From positions 457,132 to 521,131 of the forward strand of contig NZ_SJPY01000001.1 in assembly GCF_007860185.1 (NCBI RefSeq): a stretch of DNA of 64,000 nucleotides. Reading direction: 5' to 3'. The stretch is from Novipirellula aureliae (lineage in GTDB: Bacteria; Planctomycetota; Planctomycetia; Pirellulales; Pirellulaceae). A program made the position numbers and the translations under genes. The notes under the pieces are model-generated. The model saw nothing but the letters and a program-made list of their open reading frames with translations, had not been told where the DNA came from and searched no databases. Below, piece by piece: positions 43,989 through 54,087 of this stretch. Each line of letters begins with the position of its first letter. The first letter of the stretch is position 1.

Positions 43989-46900
43989 TCATGTGCTGGT
44001 AGGCGTGGAAACGGACTCAGGTGTTGCTTGCTCGGTTGCGAGCGGGACCAGTAATTCGGATCGTTGTTTGGCAACTTCATATTCCAATTGCGCCCGTGCC
44101 ACATCCGCTTGCTGCTCGCGCTTGACCAAATGGTCGTAGACTTCGCCTGACATCACCCGGTCGGTTTCCTGCAACAACTCGGGGTCGTAGGTAAGTCCAG
44201 GAAACGTTTGTGCCGACGTATACTTATTGAGCGAGACATTCTGTTTTCGCAGTTCGGATTCGGTCTGCTCGATCAACTTGTCCGCCAAATCACGAGCCGC
44301 TCCTTGCGGCACTTTGTTCTTCGCGGTTCCAAATGGATCGTAGTCATCGGGTGCCGTCCATTTGTCCCACCAAGTCATTTTCTGGCCGAAGATGCTAGCG
44401 CTGATCCGATCCACCCGATTGACCATGTACTTTGATACCGCACGACTGCGTTTGAACAACGCGGTTGGAATGAACAACGAATCCCAGATCGTTTTGCTCC
44501 GCCAAGCCATGTAGTGAATGTTGCCTAGCAAATCAATCAAGAGTCCGATCGATGCTTCGTTCTCTTTCATTTGCTGGAACGTGACCCCGTAGTTGAGCGA
44601 CCGTTCGGCGAGATAATTCAGTTTGGGCATCAGCGGGCGCACGCCACCGAGTCCCCAGGTTCGGCAGGTTCGTGCCACGTGTTGTTCGTTATAAAGATCG
44701 ACTAAAATCGAGTCGATCAATTCGTGCCCGATTTGCTTGATCTCGTCATTGGTCAATGGCCGATCGATGTAATGTTCGTTGAATCGAGGAAAGGTTCGCT
44801 CGCTGACCAATCGAATAAAGCGATCGACCTTGTCTTCGAATTTCAACGCTAAGAAAATACCGTGCTTGTTTTGTTCGCTGTTGATGAAGTCCTCATCGGC
44901 CACCGCGATCGCGTCGGCTTCAAACAGGACGGCTGAGCCTTTACTCGAATCGAGAGTACGGCGGACTTCTAGTTTTCCGACTTTCCGTTTTCGAAAAAAT
45001 CCCCATGACGTATCGGTATCGCCAGTGTCATAGCGGTGAACGATGACCCAGCGATGTAGCGGATCAACCTTTGTCAATTTCCGTTGTAAATCACGTGCTT
45101 CATTGACAAGCCACCGAGCATCGGGTTGGAACAAAAAAGTTCGTTTGTCGATTGGGAATTCGTGAACGCTGCCAAGAGCGGCAGCGGCAACGTCGGCCGC
45201 ACCACTGGTCACCCCGCCGACCACCTCTCCACTACGGGCGACGTATTTCGATAGTTTCTTGATCCGTTTGATAAATGCCTTTTGCGTCTTCAACCCACTC
45301 GGCGATTTTTCGTCGCTGATCGGAATCAGTGAGGTTTCGAGTAATTTTTCACCACCCGTACGTGAATCGCCGACGACGTAGAACGAGATGTTGAAGTCGG
45401 CTGCCGCGCGTAAGAACTGAGACTTGGCCAATTGGTTGAACGCGGTTGTCTTTCCTGCTGCGGTAAAGTAATAGTTGTTGGGGATGATGACGGTCATCCC
45501 CGCCCAATCCTCTAAGATCGATTTGTCTTCGTTGACTTTGCGGACCAGATCCAAAAAACCGTAATAGGCAACATCCCAAACATCCAAGCCGCTACCGAAA
45601 TAGTCAGCCAATTGCGTCCATTTTTGGATGTCATCGACATCGGTTTTTTGGTTCGCGATCAACAGGAAACGCGATCCTTCGTCGCGGCGATAGATTTCCG
45701 ACACACGGATCGTTTCACGTCGGTAATCGATTCGTCGGTACTGGTCATGTCGATCACTCGATTGAGGGCGTTGGGCGTGCAAGTCGACGCCGAGTACGAA
45801 CGCTTGATAGGCGATCACGTCGCCTGAGTCTCGAATGCCAATGCGCGTTTCGATCCAACGCGTTTCACCTGGGGCCAAATTGCGAACGGCATGCCGGAAT
45901 TCTTGCTCGAGTAAATCGCAAGGACGATCGGCATCGTCGAAAAAGAGCAATTGCCCGAGATCGACGTCGCCGCCGAGCAACCGAGCACCGGTTTGCACAC
46001 TGCGGAAGGTCAATGCATCGTCAAACGTTTCGCTACTGACGTTGGTGATTCCGTAACGAACGCGAGTCGATTCGCCTGGCGCTAGACTGTTGAGCGCGAT
46101 CACGTCGGTCAACTCGATCGGGAATCGCACCTCGACGATTTCAGCGTTTTCAAAATTGCGAAAGGGTCGATGGATACCACTTTCCATAAACGCCACGGGG
46201 CTTATCGGATGGTCGAGTGTGAATCCGCGTTTGCGAGGTCCTGAGACAATCACGTCCGCCAATCGAAGGCGAAGCCCCGCATCGGAAAAGGTGTACGATT
46301 CATTCGGCGCAAGCGAGCGTGGTAAGACCAAGTCGATCTCGTCGCAAAGTAACCAATCGTCGGATGGCAAAAAGGTACGGATGGAGTAGTTTGGCGGTGT
46401 TGGCATGCCACCACAATTGCGCACCGTGACATTATCAACGCTGACCAAAGAGTCGGGTTCGAGAATCTCGTATTCGCTAGCGATATCGAATGAGACAAGT
46501 TCCAAATCGTAGGGGGCATCGTATTGCTGTTTCGATCCGTTTGCATGATGGACGACGATTGATAGTTTCCCATCATTGCCGCTGCGTCCATCGAGGGCTC
46601 GGCGTCGTGACGGAGCGCCATTTCGTCCGCTTGGCCCTGAAAAGCCGCCGGGGTTGCTGCGCATGACGGTTCGCGTTCGCCGCTTGCCCTGCGAATCGGT
46701 GTAGGACTGTGTTTCGGTCCAGTGGTAGCTATTGCCGCCGGGACCACCGGGACCGCCCGGGCCGCCCTTTGCTGGTTCACCGGCAAAGCCCAGGTCGCCC
46801 CCCGAGAGGTCACCTTTCATCAGCATGAGAAGGCCCAGGTTCTCCGCCTCGACGACTACCGTGATTTGTCCGCCATCGCCGCCAACCTCGCCATCGGTAG

Positions 46901-47456
46901 GGTTACCGGCATCACCACCGTCACCGCCCGGACCACCGTTACCGCCGCGGCTGTAGCGGGTGGCGTTGCGTCCTTTGTGTCCGCGAGCTCCCGGTTGCCC
47001 GTCGCCACCGCGTCCGCCACTGCCCGCCCGCCCGCCGGTCGCATCGATAAAGATGTAGCCTGAATCACCGATCGGGTGTGACGCTTCGATCGGTTGCCGG
47101 GAATGGCCAGGGGTCACCGCCGAACCAGAGATCGCGACGACACCACGATCGCGAGAATTTCCGCTGTAGCCAATCTCGATCGTTGCCGATGCCGCACTCT
47201 TTCCCGGTTTCGCTGGCGTTGCATCTTCGCCGTCGCGGCCATCCGCACCTGGACGGCGCACCGGATCGAAAAAACTGCGTCCGTCGATGCCATCCGCTCC
47301 GTCATCGCCCGCCAAATCGAAATGCAATAGACACTCGCGTTCGGCATCCGAATGAAAGGCACCCGAGTCGGATTGGTTTGCATTCGCAGCGGGCGGGCCC
47401 GGATGGTCGGGTGATTTCAGCAAATCTCGGAGCTGGTTGTGACGAGAAGTGTTCAT
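43989..47456 (-). CDS. Very large collagen-like protein of unknown function
   Basis: 1,155 aa, no signal peptide or membrane helix seen. The N-terminal part (about 45-300) has patches of collagen-like Gly-X-Y sequence (GDDGADGIDG, GGRGGDGQPGARGHKG, GGPGGPGGPGGN). Two beta-sandwich-looking regions (about 300-580) follow. The C-terminal half (about 580-1155) is alpha/beta and unrecognised (LIANQKTDVDDIQKW, MTVIIPNNYYFTAAGKT, FYVVGDSRTGGEKLL), ending in a charged coiled coil. ATG 47456 was taken because the stretch before it runs to a TTG with no Shine-Dalgarno. Proteins of this plan with a 'DUF7932'-like region occur in planctomycetes from memory; that is not checked. It stands alone. Confidence 0.75.
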   Translation of the reverse strand: MNTSRHNQLRDLLKSPDHPGPPAANANQSDSGAFHSDAERECLLHFDLAGDDGADGIDGRSFFDPVRRPGADGRDGEDATPAKPGKSAASATIEIGYSGNSRDRGVVAISGSAVTPGHSRQPIEASHPIGDSGYIFIDATGGRAGSGGRGGDGQPGARGHKGRNATRYSRGGNGGPGGDGGDAGNPTDGEVGGDGGQITVVVEAENLGLLMLMKGDLSGGDLGFAGEPAKGGPGGPGGPGGNSYHWTETQSYTDSQGKRRTRTVMRSNPGGFSGPSGRNGAPSRRRALDGRSGNDGKLSIVVHHANGSKQQYDAPYDLELVSFDIASEYEILEPDSLVSVDNVTVRNCGGMPTPPNYSIRTFLPSDDWLLCDEIDLVLPRSLAPNESYTFSDAGLRLRLADVIVSGPRKRGFTLDHPISPVAFMESGIHRPFRNFENAEIVEVRFPIELTDVIALNSLAPGESTRVRYGITNVSSETFDDALTFRSVQTGARLLGGDVDLGQLLFFDDADRPCDLLEQEFRHAVRNLAPGETRWIETRIGIRDSGDVIAYQAFVLGVDLHAQRPQSSDRHDQYRRIDYRRETIRVSEIYRRDEGSRFLLIANQKTDVDDIQKWTQLADYFGSGLDVWDVAYYGFLDLVRKVNEDKSILEDWAGMTVIIPNNYYFTAAGKTTAFNQLAKSQFLRAAADFNISFYVVGDSRTGGEKLLETSLIPISDEKSPSGLKTQKAFIKRIKKLSKYVARSGEVVGGVTSGAADVAAAALGSVHEFPIDKRTFLFQPDARWLVNEARDLQRKLTKVDPLHRWVIVHRYDTGDTDTSWGFFRKRKVGKLEVRRTLDSSKGSAVLFEADAIAVADEDFINSEQNKHGIFLALKFEDKVDRFIRLVSERTFPRFNEHYIDRPLTNDEIKQIGHELIDSILVDLYNEQHVARTCRTWGLGGVRPLMPKLNYLAERSLNYGVTFQQMKENEASIGLLIDLLGNIHYMAWRSKTIWDSLFIPTALFKRSRAVSKYMVNRVDRISASIFGQKMTWWDKWTAPDDYDPFGTAKNKVPQGAARDLADKLIEQTESELRKQNVSLNKYTSAQTFPGLTYDPELLQETDRVMSGEVYDHLVKREQQADVARAQLEYEVAKQRSELLVPLATEQATPESVSTPTST

Positions 47457-47577
47457 AAACGGCGGAGAGGGGAGCAAAACGGTTTCGAAATTCAGCAGGC
47501 TATAGTGTATGCGATGGAGCAAGATGAGTGGGATAGGCTAACGCTTTGTCAGGGATAAGAATTAGGGTAGGGTGGCG

Positions 47578-47630
47578 GTAGTGGATCTCGTTAAAGATCC
47601 CCATGCGGAAGGATCTCTAACAAGATCCAC
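47578..47630. repeat. GTAGTGGATC-type palindromic repeat
   Basis: GTAGTGGATCTCGTTAAAG then the inverted GGATCTCTAACAAGATCC. Same family as 5310, 28218 and 29860. Confidence 0.85.
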
Positions 47631-47721
47631 GCCTCAAAGGCATCACGGATAAGGCATCACCGAGTATTCGTTATACTGGATACCGGCGAATATCCAATTG
47701 TCACTTCTTTCAAACGCTAAG

Positions 47722-48540
47722 ATGAGCAAGTCAATGTCTGATCTAAACCGTGATATATTTTACAAGCACTCGGGGCGAATGGGCTTAGCGGTACCCGCGA
47801 TTTTGATAATCGGGTTGCCCGCCGTCGCGGTATTGTCAGCCATCTATTCTTACATCGTTGTCTATTGCCCCGTGATTGGGTACGTCAATATTCTTTTTCT
47901 TGGTGGTTACATTGTCGCCGGTGGATTTGTCCTTGCGGCGCTAGCAAAAATCTCCAAATGCCGTAGTCCGATGATCCTTTTCCTGCTTGGTCTTGTCGCT
48001 GGCCTTGTCGGCCTCTATTTCGCTTGGGTCTTTTTCATTCATGCTTATGCCCGCTACGCAGGACAGCCACTGCCGATAATACCGCTCGTCCTTAGTCCTG
48101 CTGGTATCTGGGAGATGACGAAGGCGATCAATGGCGACGGTTGGTGGGGGCCGAGCGGTATCGCACAATGGGCACTCGTGAGTATCGAAGCAGTGGCAAT
48201 CGTTGGCGGTTTGACTTTGTTGACGATGAACAGCATCGATCAAGAAGCGTTCTGCGAGGATTGCGGAACATGGTGCGATTCGTTTGAAACGATGTACTTG
48301 GCGATGCCAGCTGAGATTGCCGGGAAGAAGTCGTCAGAATTGAACCATTTAGAATTGCTAGCCTTAGACGAAGTCGATACATCGACTTATCCACGAATCG
48401 ATGCGGAGGTTTTGCAGTGCAGTGGGTGCAAGAAGACGCAAGCGATACGCTTTAAAAAGGTCCACCAGTATATGGACGAAGGGCAACTAAAGGAATCGAG
48501 CGAAGCGATCCCAGGGATTCTGATGCAGCGGTCTTCATAA
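47722..48540 (+). CDS. Four-helix membrane protein with C-terminal cysteine pairs
   Basis: 272 aa, unrecognised. About four membrane helices lie in the first half (AVPAILIIGLPAVAVLSAIY, VNILFLGGYIVAGGFVLAAL, MILFLLGLVAGLVGLYFAWV, and a fourth near 145-165). The cytoplasmic C-terminal half has CEDCGTWC and CSGCKK cysteine pairs, a possible zinc site. The start is ATG 47722 rather than TTG 47698. Its role is unknown; its neighbour is a separately transcribed PQQ-propeller gene. Confidence 0.7.
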   Translation: MSKSMSDLNRDIFYKHSGRMGLAVPAILIIGLPAVAVLSAIYSYIVVYCPVIGYVNILFLGGYIVAGGFVLAALAKISKCRSPMILFLLGLVAGLVGLYFAWVFFIHAYARYAGQPLPIIPLVLSPAGIWEMTKAINGDGWWGPSGIAQWALVSIEAVAIVGGLTLLTMNSIDQEAFCEDCGTWCDSFETMYLAMPAEIAGKKSSELNHLELLALDEVDTSTYPRIDAEVLQCSGCKKTQAIRFKKVHQYMDEGQLKESSEAIPGILMQRSS

Positions 48541-48576
48541 CCCGCCGACGTCGTTTCCTCATTGGATTGCAAGCGA

Positions 48577-49812
48577 TTATTTCTCGATGCAGTACAGCAT
48601 CGACTTGCTTCTCAAAAACAATTGATTTCCCGCCACGGCCGGCGAAGCCATGAAGCCATCGCCGAGCGTTGTTTCGGCAAGCGGCGAGTAGCTGCGTATT
48701 GGCAGTAGCGTCAAGATTTCACCGTCCATATTGAAAAAGTAGAGTCTTCCACTGGCATAGATGGGTGAGGCGGCGAACGTACCCTGCAAACGATGTTTCC
48801 AAACGATTTCACCCGAGTCGAGCTCACGGCATGTCAAAATCCCTTCATCGGTAACCATAAAGATTAGATCGCCAACCACGATGGGTGAGGAGCGTTTTGC
48901 GACGCTCTTTTTACTCGACCAAACGATGTTCGAATCGGTGATGTTTCCTTTTCCACCCGCGAGAACAGCGACGATTGCTCCTAGTCCGTTGCTAAGCAAT
49001 AGCGTGCCATCGACCAGGATAGGGCGTGCCGAGGCGTTCATGCCACCGTGGTATACCGTCCATATTTCGTTACCGGTTTGCGGATCATAAGCGATGGTTG
49101 CCACTGCACTGGGGTAAATCAGTTGGTCTTGTCCGTTTACATTGATCACTTCCGCGGTCCCGTAGGCTTTCATCTGGTCACCAATATCGGTGCCGTAATC
49201 GATGCTGCGTTTTTTTCGCCAAAGGGTCTCGCCCGTTTGGGCATCGAGAGCGACGACGAATTGGACATCAATGCCGTCGAAAGCGATGAAAATCTTGCCG
49301 TCGTATAGAATCGGCGATGACGCTGGACCGCGATAATGGTCGCACTCAAAGTCACGCCGCTCCCAGACAAGATCGGCGCTCGCGGTGTCCAGACATGCTG
49401 TTAAGTAGGCACCGAAATGAACGTAGACACGTCCCTCTTCAATCACGGGCGTCGGCGACGCGTAGCTGTTCATCGGATGGCAAGACGATGGCTCTTTGTT
49501 CTCGATAAGTACCTTGTCATGGACGATCCTACCACTCATGCGATCAATGCACACTACCGACATTCGCTTGCCATCTGCGGTTGCGGTCGTCAACCAGATT
49601 TGGTCTTTCCAAACGACGGGCGACGACCACCCCTTGCCATGAATCGGTGTTTGCCACGTGATAACGGATTGATCGATCGCGATTGGTAAATCCGCATCGG
49701 CCGCAATGCCGTCACCGGATGGTCCGCGAAACTCGGGCCACGCCGACTCATCGGCAAACGATCGGGTGGCGAGAAGCAAAGGAAAAGCTAATGCCAGTAA
49801 ACGAATAAGCAT
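48577..49812 (-). CDS. Secreted PQQ-like beta-propeller protein
   Basis: 411 aa. A signal peptide (MLIRLLALAFPLLLATRSFA, 1-20) is followed by PQQ/BamB-like propeller repeats (WQTPIHGKGWSSPVVW, GETLWRKK, GNEIWTVYHG, GEIVWKHRLQGTFAASP). WPEFRGPSGDG at the start of the mature part is typical of the planctomycete PQQ-binding-like family. Cofactor binding cannot be shown. The start is ATG 49812; the upstream frame to 49932 is rejected because it would place the signal peptide 40 residues in. Confidence 0.88.
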   Translation of the reverse strand: MLIRLLALAFPLLLATRSFADESAWPEFRGPSGDGIAADADLPIAIDQSVITWQTPIHGKGWSSPVVWKDQIWLTTATADGKRMSVVCIDRMSGRIVHDKVLIENKEPSSCHPMNSYASPTPVIEEGRVYVHFGAYLTACLDTASADLVWERRDFECDHYRGPASSPILYDGKIFIAFDGIDVQFVVALDAQTGETLWRKKRSIDYGTDIGDQMKAYGTAEVINVNGQDQLIYPSAVATIAYDPQTGNEIWTVYHGGMNASARPILVDGTLLLSNGLGAIVAVLAGGKGNITDSNIVWSSKKSVAKRSSPIVVGDLIFMVTDEGILTCRELDSGEIVWKHRLQGTFAASPIYASGRLYFFNMDGEILTLLPIRSYSPLAETTLGDGFMASPAVAGNQLFLRSKSMLYCIEK

Positions 49813-50307
49813 GGTGTTTCGCCGTTGAAAAATGGAGTGGGTTTCAGATTGATAGTTTATACACAATTGTTTGGTCACATTCGCATTTCTTTGGGCCCGA
49901 CCCAACCTGGGCAGAGCTTCTGGTTTGGGCAAGTCGTTCTAACCACTTACTTCAACCTTCCGGCGAAGCGGTCGTACGGCTTTTAACTCCAGCCAAGTCA
50001 ACAACTTAACTACCCCCAAAACGGAGTTTGGGGGAGGGCGAACGCGGCGTCAAGCCTCCGTTCGGGAGGGGGGGGCCAACACGATGTGATTTGTGCAACA
50101 AGCGTAAACGCGTGCAAACAAGCACTCAAAAACCGGACGACTTTGAAGCCAGGCAGACCTCGGAAAGTCGAGTTTTCAACGAGATTTCAGAGGAGGCCCT
50201 TCCCACTTTGAAACGCCCGTTCCCGAACCTCGGCGCTTCGCTGGTCCGAGCACCCCAAACTTCGTTTGCGGAGCGTGAAGGAGTAGGGAGTTCCCCGCTT
50301 CGACGGG
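49813..50307. repeat. Spacer holding a second copy of the 20601 repeat
   Basis: From 49997 (GTCAACAACTTAACTACC) to about 50103 the sequence follows the copy at 20601 with GGGGGAGG(G/T)CGAACGCGGCG, GTCAAGCC, CGTTCGGGAGGGGG and CACGATGTG in the same order. The rest of the spacer shows no gene; the reading frame there is a by-product. Confidence 0.75.
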
Positions 50308-53300
50308 CTAATCTTTTCTCTTGGCTTTGCGTTTTGCTTCTAGCAGCCTTTCGGTGTAGCTCGGGCCTTCGTCGGGTTGCTGCTCAATCGTCGGTTTCGT
50401 TTTCGATGGTGCGACTCGAATGTCACCGATCGTATCGGTTGCGGATGATTCGGCTTGTTCCGCTGCGGAGGGTTCGAATCGTATGCTTGTTCGTCTCTGC
50501 TCAATCGTATTGCCTAGTGAATCTTTGCTCTTACGAAGTGCATCGAGCCGTGCCGTTGTTTGCGTTTCAACCTCGTTGGCGCTGCCGCGAAGTCGGTCAA
50601 TGGTCCGCCCGACCCAGTTGAAATTGATTGCGACGCGACGAACAAAAACGTCACCAAGAAATAGTCCACAACTGACCAGCACGAACCAAGGCCATGCATC
50701 CTTGAAACTTCTGGCTAGAGACAAGCCACCGCGAAATGCGTTGGAATCGATCAGCTCTTCGCTAGGTTGTCCTTCGAGTGGCGGAAAGATCTCGCCTGGA
50801 TCGCCACCACGAGGTTTGGTCGAAGCGAGTGCTTGTAACAAGGCTTGGTTCGTTTCACGGACGCGGAATTCATCGCTATAGGGAACCGTCACGCCGGTGG
50901 TCAGTGGTGCGGCACCGGGGCCAGGGATAACGTTGACAAAGTAGCTGCCAGCTTCATCCGCTGGAAAGGTACCAACATAACGTCCGGGAGCGGTTTGGCG
51001 CATTCTTAGCGGCAGCGGCTTTAAGCTGGGGTCGAGTGCGGATGCATTCATGTCCAAGAAGTTTAGAAATGAGTCGTCTTGATCGAGTGCACTGACGACC
51101 ACCTGCACCTCTCCATCTCGCACCTGAGTCGCGACCGAAAATTTACCACGATCGCCGGTCGGACGCATCAGCCAACGCACCAACTGGGCATAAAACTTTT
51201 CGTACCCAGGCCACTCGGTCCAAGCCGATGCCCATCGTGCACCGGAGTCTGTGGTCAAAACGGCGGTGCGTCCGAGGCCGTAAGTCCAAACGGCCAAGAT
51301 GGTCGCATTTTCAGGCGAATCGGGTTTGGGAGATTGAATCAAGACTTGTGCCAATGGGCTATCTTTGGTTTGGGTTAGGACGAACCCATTGACGTTTGGC
51401 AAGGAGCGGTCGACGCCGTCGAGCATCGCGTGTGGAAAGATGATTTCAGGCGACGCTCCACCGGGAGGTTCGTAGACCAAAGGACGCGATACACGGCGTG
51501 CTTCGCGCTGGAAGATCTTCGGCAATGCCCTGCCGTCGCGAACGGCGTAGTACTTGCCGCCCGTCGCTTGAGCGATCTCTTGCAGCCGCCGACTGTCGGA
51601 CAAGCCATGCGATTCAACCGCCACGGTGCTGATCGTAATATTGTTGGTTTTAAATGATTGGATGGTCGTCGGTGATGGAGCGCTAGGATCACCGTCACTG
51701 ATGATGATACAGTGTTTGATCGACGCGGGCGTTCGCGTCAAACCAGCGACGGCCATCTTCATCGCTGGGTCGAACTGAGGCATATCGCCGGGGGTCATTC
51801 GTCCGACCGCAGCGAGCATCGCTTTGCGATTCACACCGACTTCGAGCAATCCATTGCGACCACCCCAAAGCCAAGCATCGCCGTTAAAACTCCAGTGCAA
51901 CACACCGGCATAGTCGGCCGGTCCAAGTTGTTCGATTGCCGAACGAGCGATCACCTTTTGCCAATAATTCCCCTCTGCCATCTCGCTGGCGTGCATGATA
52001 CATGCTAACGCTCCGACCGCTTGAATCTTCGTGTTGCGAATTTTGAAATCGACCGGCATCGCTTTTTCGAGTTCCGTTCCTGCCCAATAGCCAGCACCAA
52101 ATGCTTCGGGACCTCCGATCATAAATAGCCCCGCCCCGAGTTGCTGTGTGTTTCGCACCAGCATCTCGATTTGCTCGTCCGAGAAGGAACTGACCAGTTC
52201 GCTCGATTCGCCTGCGATGCGAGGTACGTTCGCCAAAATCACGGCGTCGTAAGCTTGTAGTTCTGCTAATGAGCTGAACAGATCATCGCTCGGCATCGTG
52301 ACGACCTCGATGTTGTTATCACGAAGTGCTTCCGTCATCAAATCAAAGTCACCGAGGCGTGTTTTGTTCTCGATGATAAGGACGCGGCCTTTGCCTCGCA
52401 CATAGGTGTAAGCGGTGGCGCTATTGTTTTGGCGGATTCCATCATCGTCGGCGGTGTCGGGAACAAATTCGGCTTCGTAAGTGTACGCCGCAGGTTGTTC
52501 AATTTGATGCCGCAATGGAAAAACGTTCTTACCACGGTCGAGCGTGACCGATTGTTCCAGCAACAGCGATTCTTCGCCGCCAACGTTTTGCTTGACTCTT
52601 AGTTTTCCATTGACCGGTTTACTAACACTTGCATCAGAGTAATTACTGATGACGACACGTGCTTCGAACGGTTGCCCCTTACGAATGTTTTCGGGCAGGT
52701 CAATCTTTTCGACAAGAACTTCGCTTTTGGCATCGAGTTGAACGGGGACAACATCGATCCCAATTCCCGATTCGGCAGCTCGAGCAGCTAGTTTTTGTGC
52801 TTGCCCGATGTTCTCGTTTCCATCGGTCACAATCACGATTCGCCGCGACGAATCTTCGGGCATCGAAGCTTGGGCTAAATTGAGCGCCGATTCCAAGTTG
52901 GTCGCATCGGTGCGATCACGTAAACTTTCAAGTCGCCTAAGCGGAGGGATGTCGTCATCAAAGGGAGGGACTTCGATCGAAGCGTCGCGGCCAAAGACGA
53001 CGATCCCCGCGCGGTCTTCACGCTGGCTGTCGCGGTGCCTGCGGACGTTGCGGGTAACGTAGTCGAGCATCGCTTGCCGTTTGACTCGCGGGATACTCTC
53101 GGATTGATCGAGCAAGTACATGACCGTGACCCGGTCGCTGACCCACACCAATTGAACGCCCGCGAGAGCCAGGACGACGCACGACCAAACCGACGATCGA
53201 AATAAGAATGCCAAGAAACGGCGAAAACGACCGAGCGCGGCCAATGAGCGATAGCCAATCCACCAAACCAGTGGTAGTCCCAACAACAGCCAAAGATAGG

Positions 53301-53334
53301 CAGGATGGTCAAAGGAGAGGTGGAACGGAAGCAT
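50308..53334 (-). CDS. Large membrane protein with VWA and glutamine-amidotransferase-like domains
   Basis: 1,008 aa. Two membrane helices at the N-terminus (LWLLLGLPLVWWIGYRSL, SSVWSCVVLALAGVQLVWV) are followed by a VWA domain with a MIDAS-like DQSES (about 76) and an IVTDGNENIG motif (about 172). A central region resembling class I glutamine-amidotransferases, without the full catalytic triad visible, lies at about 310-500, and another VWA-like segment with IISDGDPSAP is near 565. A C-terminal helix (WFVLVSCGLFLGDVFV, about 880) precedes a charged Glu/Lys tail. Such proteins are usually encoded near MoxR ATPases; none is in this window. The role is unknown. Confidence 0.88.
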   Translation of the reverse strand: MLPFHLSFDHPAYLWLLLGLPLVWWIGYRSLAALGRFRRFLAFLFRSSVWSCVVLALAGVQLVWVSDRVTVMYLLDQSESIPRVKRQAMLDYVTRNVRRHRDSQREDRAGIVVFGRDASIEVPPFDDDIPPLRRLESLRDRTDATNLESALNLAQASMPEDSSRRIVIVTDGNENIGQAQKLAARAAESGIGIDVVPVQLDAKSEVLVEKIDLPENIRKGQPFEARVVISNYSDASVSKPVNGKLRVKQNVGGEESLLLEQSVTLDRGKNVFPLRHQIEQPAAYTYEAEFVPDTADDDGIRQNNSATAYTYVRGKGRVLIIENKTRLGDFDLMTEALRDNNIEVVTMPSDDLFSSLAELQAYDAVILANVPRIAGESSELVSSFSDEQIEMLVRNTQQLGAGLFMIGGPEAFGAGYWAGTELEKAMPVDFKIRNTKIQAVGALACIMHASEMAEGNYWQKVIARSAIEQLGPADYAGVLHWSFNGDAWLWGGRNGLLEVGVNRKAMLAAVGRMTPGDMPQFDPAMKMAVAGLTRTPASIKHCIIISDGDPSAPSPTTIQSFKTNNITISTVAVESHGLSDSRRLQEIAQATGGKYYAVRDGRALPKIFQREARRVSRPLVYEPPGGASPEIIFPHAMLDGVDRSLPNVNGFVLTQTKDSPLAQVLIQSPKPDSPENATILAVWTYGLGRTAVLTTDSGARWASAWTEWPGYEKFYAQLVRWLMRPTGDRGKFSVATQVRDGEVQVVVSALDQDDSFLNFLDMNASALDPSLKPLPLRMRQTAPGRYVGTFPADEAGSYFVNVIPGPGAAPLTTGVTVPYSDEFRVRETNQALLQALASTKPRGGDPGEIFPPLEGQPSEELIDSNAFRGGLSLARSFKDAWPWFVLVSCGLFLGDVFVRRVAINFNWVGRTIDRLRGSANEVETQTTARLDALRKSKDSLGNTIEQRRTSIRFEPSAAEQAESSATDTIGDIRVAPSKTKPTIEQQPDEGPSYTERLLEAKRKAKRKD

Positions 53335-53468
53335 GTATGCGAACCTGCGAAATGACTAACCTTCGTATTGCGGTACGTGAATCGTACCACAAAACGAGGC
53401 TATCCATACAGTCAAGTCCGATAAGCCAAACGGGGTTCCGCTAGCCCAAACCGGGGACTCGGGTGATC

Positions 53469-53792
53469 TTAAAAGACGTCCAAAATAAAGTGGTGACCTT
53501 GGTGGAAGCGGCGGCTACTGGGGTAATAGTTGTGCCAATTCTTGTTGTACACCGGAATCTGCATCTCTTGCGGATAACGCTGGTACATACTGCCATTGCT
53601 TTGAAAGTACTCTTGGCTATAGAAATTTTGCGGATAGTATACGTACGGATAGTGATAGAAGCGGTTCCAGTCACGAGGACCGGGTTGGCCTCCCCATTGT
53701 TGGCCGTAGGCTCGTTGGTCGGCCGAGGCAGAGTCGGCGGTGGCGAGGCAACCACAACAGACCACAGCAGCAAGTATTAGGTGGCGGATCAT
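53469..53792 (-). CDS. Small secreted Tyr/His-rich protein
   Basis: 107 aa. A signal peptide (LILAAVVCCGCLATADSASA) is followed by a mature part rich in Tyr, Asn and Gln: RFYHYPYVYYPQNFYSQEY and a closing RRFHQGHHFILDVF. I recall closely similar small proteins in many Pirellulaceae, often labelled 'calmodulin-binding protein'; that name is not supported by anything visible here. The start ATG 53792 is clear. Function unknown. Confidence 0.82.
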   Translation of the reverse strand: MIRHLILAAVVCCGCLATADSASADQRAYGQQWGGQPGPRDWNRFYHYPYVYYPQNFYSQEYFQSNGSMYQRYPQEMQIPVYNKNWHNYYPSSRRFHQGHHFILDVF

Positions 53793-54087
53793 TTGTTTTC
53801 TCCCACTCGGGGTCTTCGTTTTGGGTCTTCAGTCGAAAGGGGGCCACAAATTCGGACCCGCCGTGATTGTAAAAAGGTTTGCAGTATGAGTATCGGCACA
53901 ATCGGTACCACCGGTTTAACGCTTCGTGATGCGAATTGTCCCTTAAATCGTTCCATACCTCGAATTTTTTGATACTCTGGGCGATCTAGGCCAAAGATCG
54001 GCTTCTCAGTTTGCCCCTGGGCCACTTATGATGTTGATATGGGTTTTACCCGTTTTGCTCAAATATCCTTCCTCCAGAGTCCATTCC

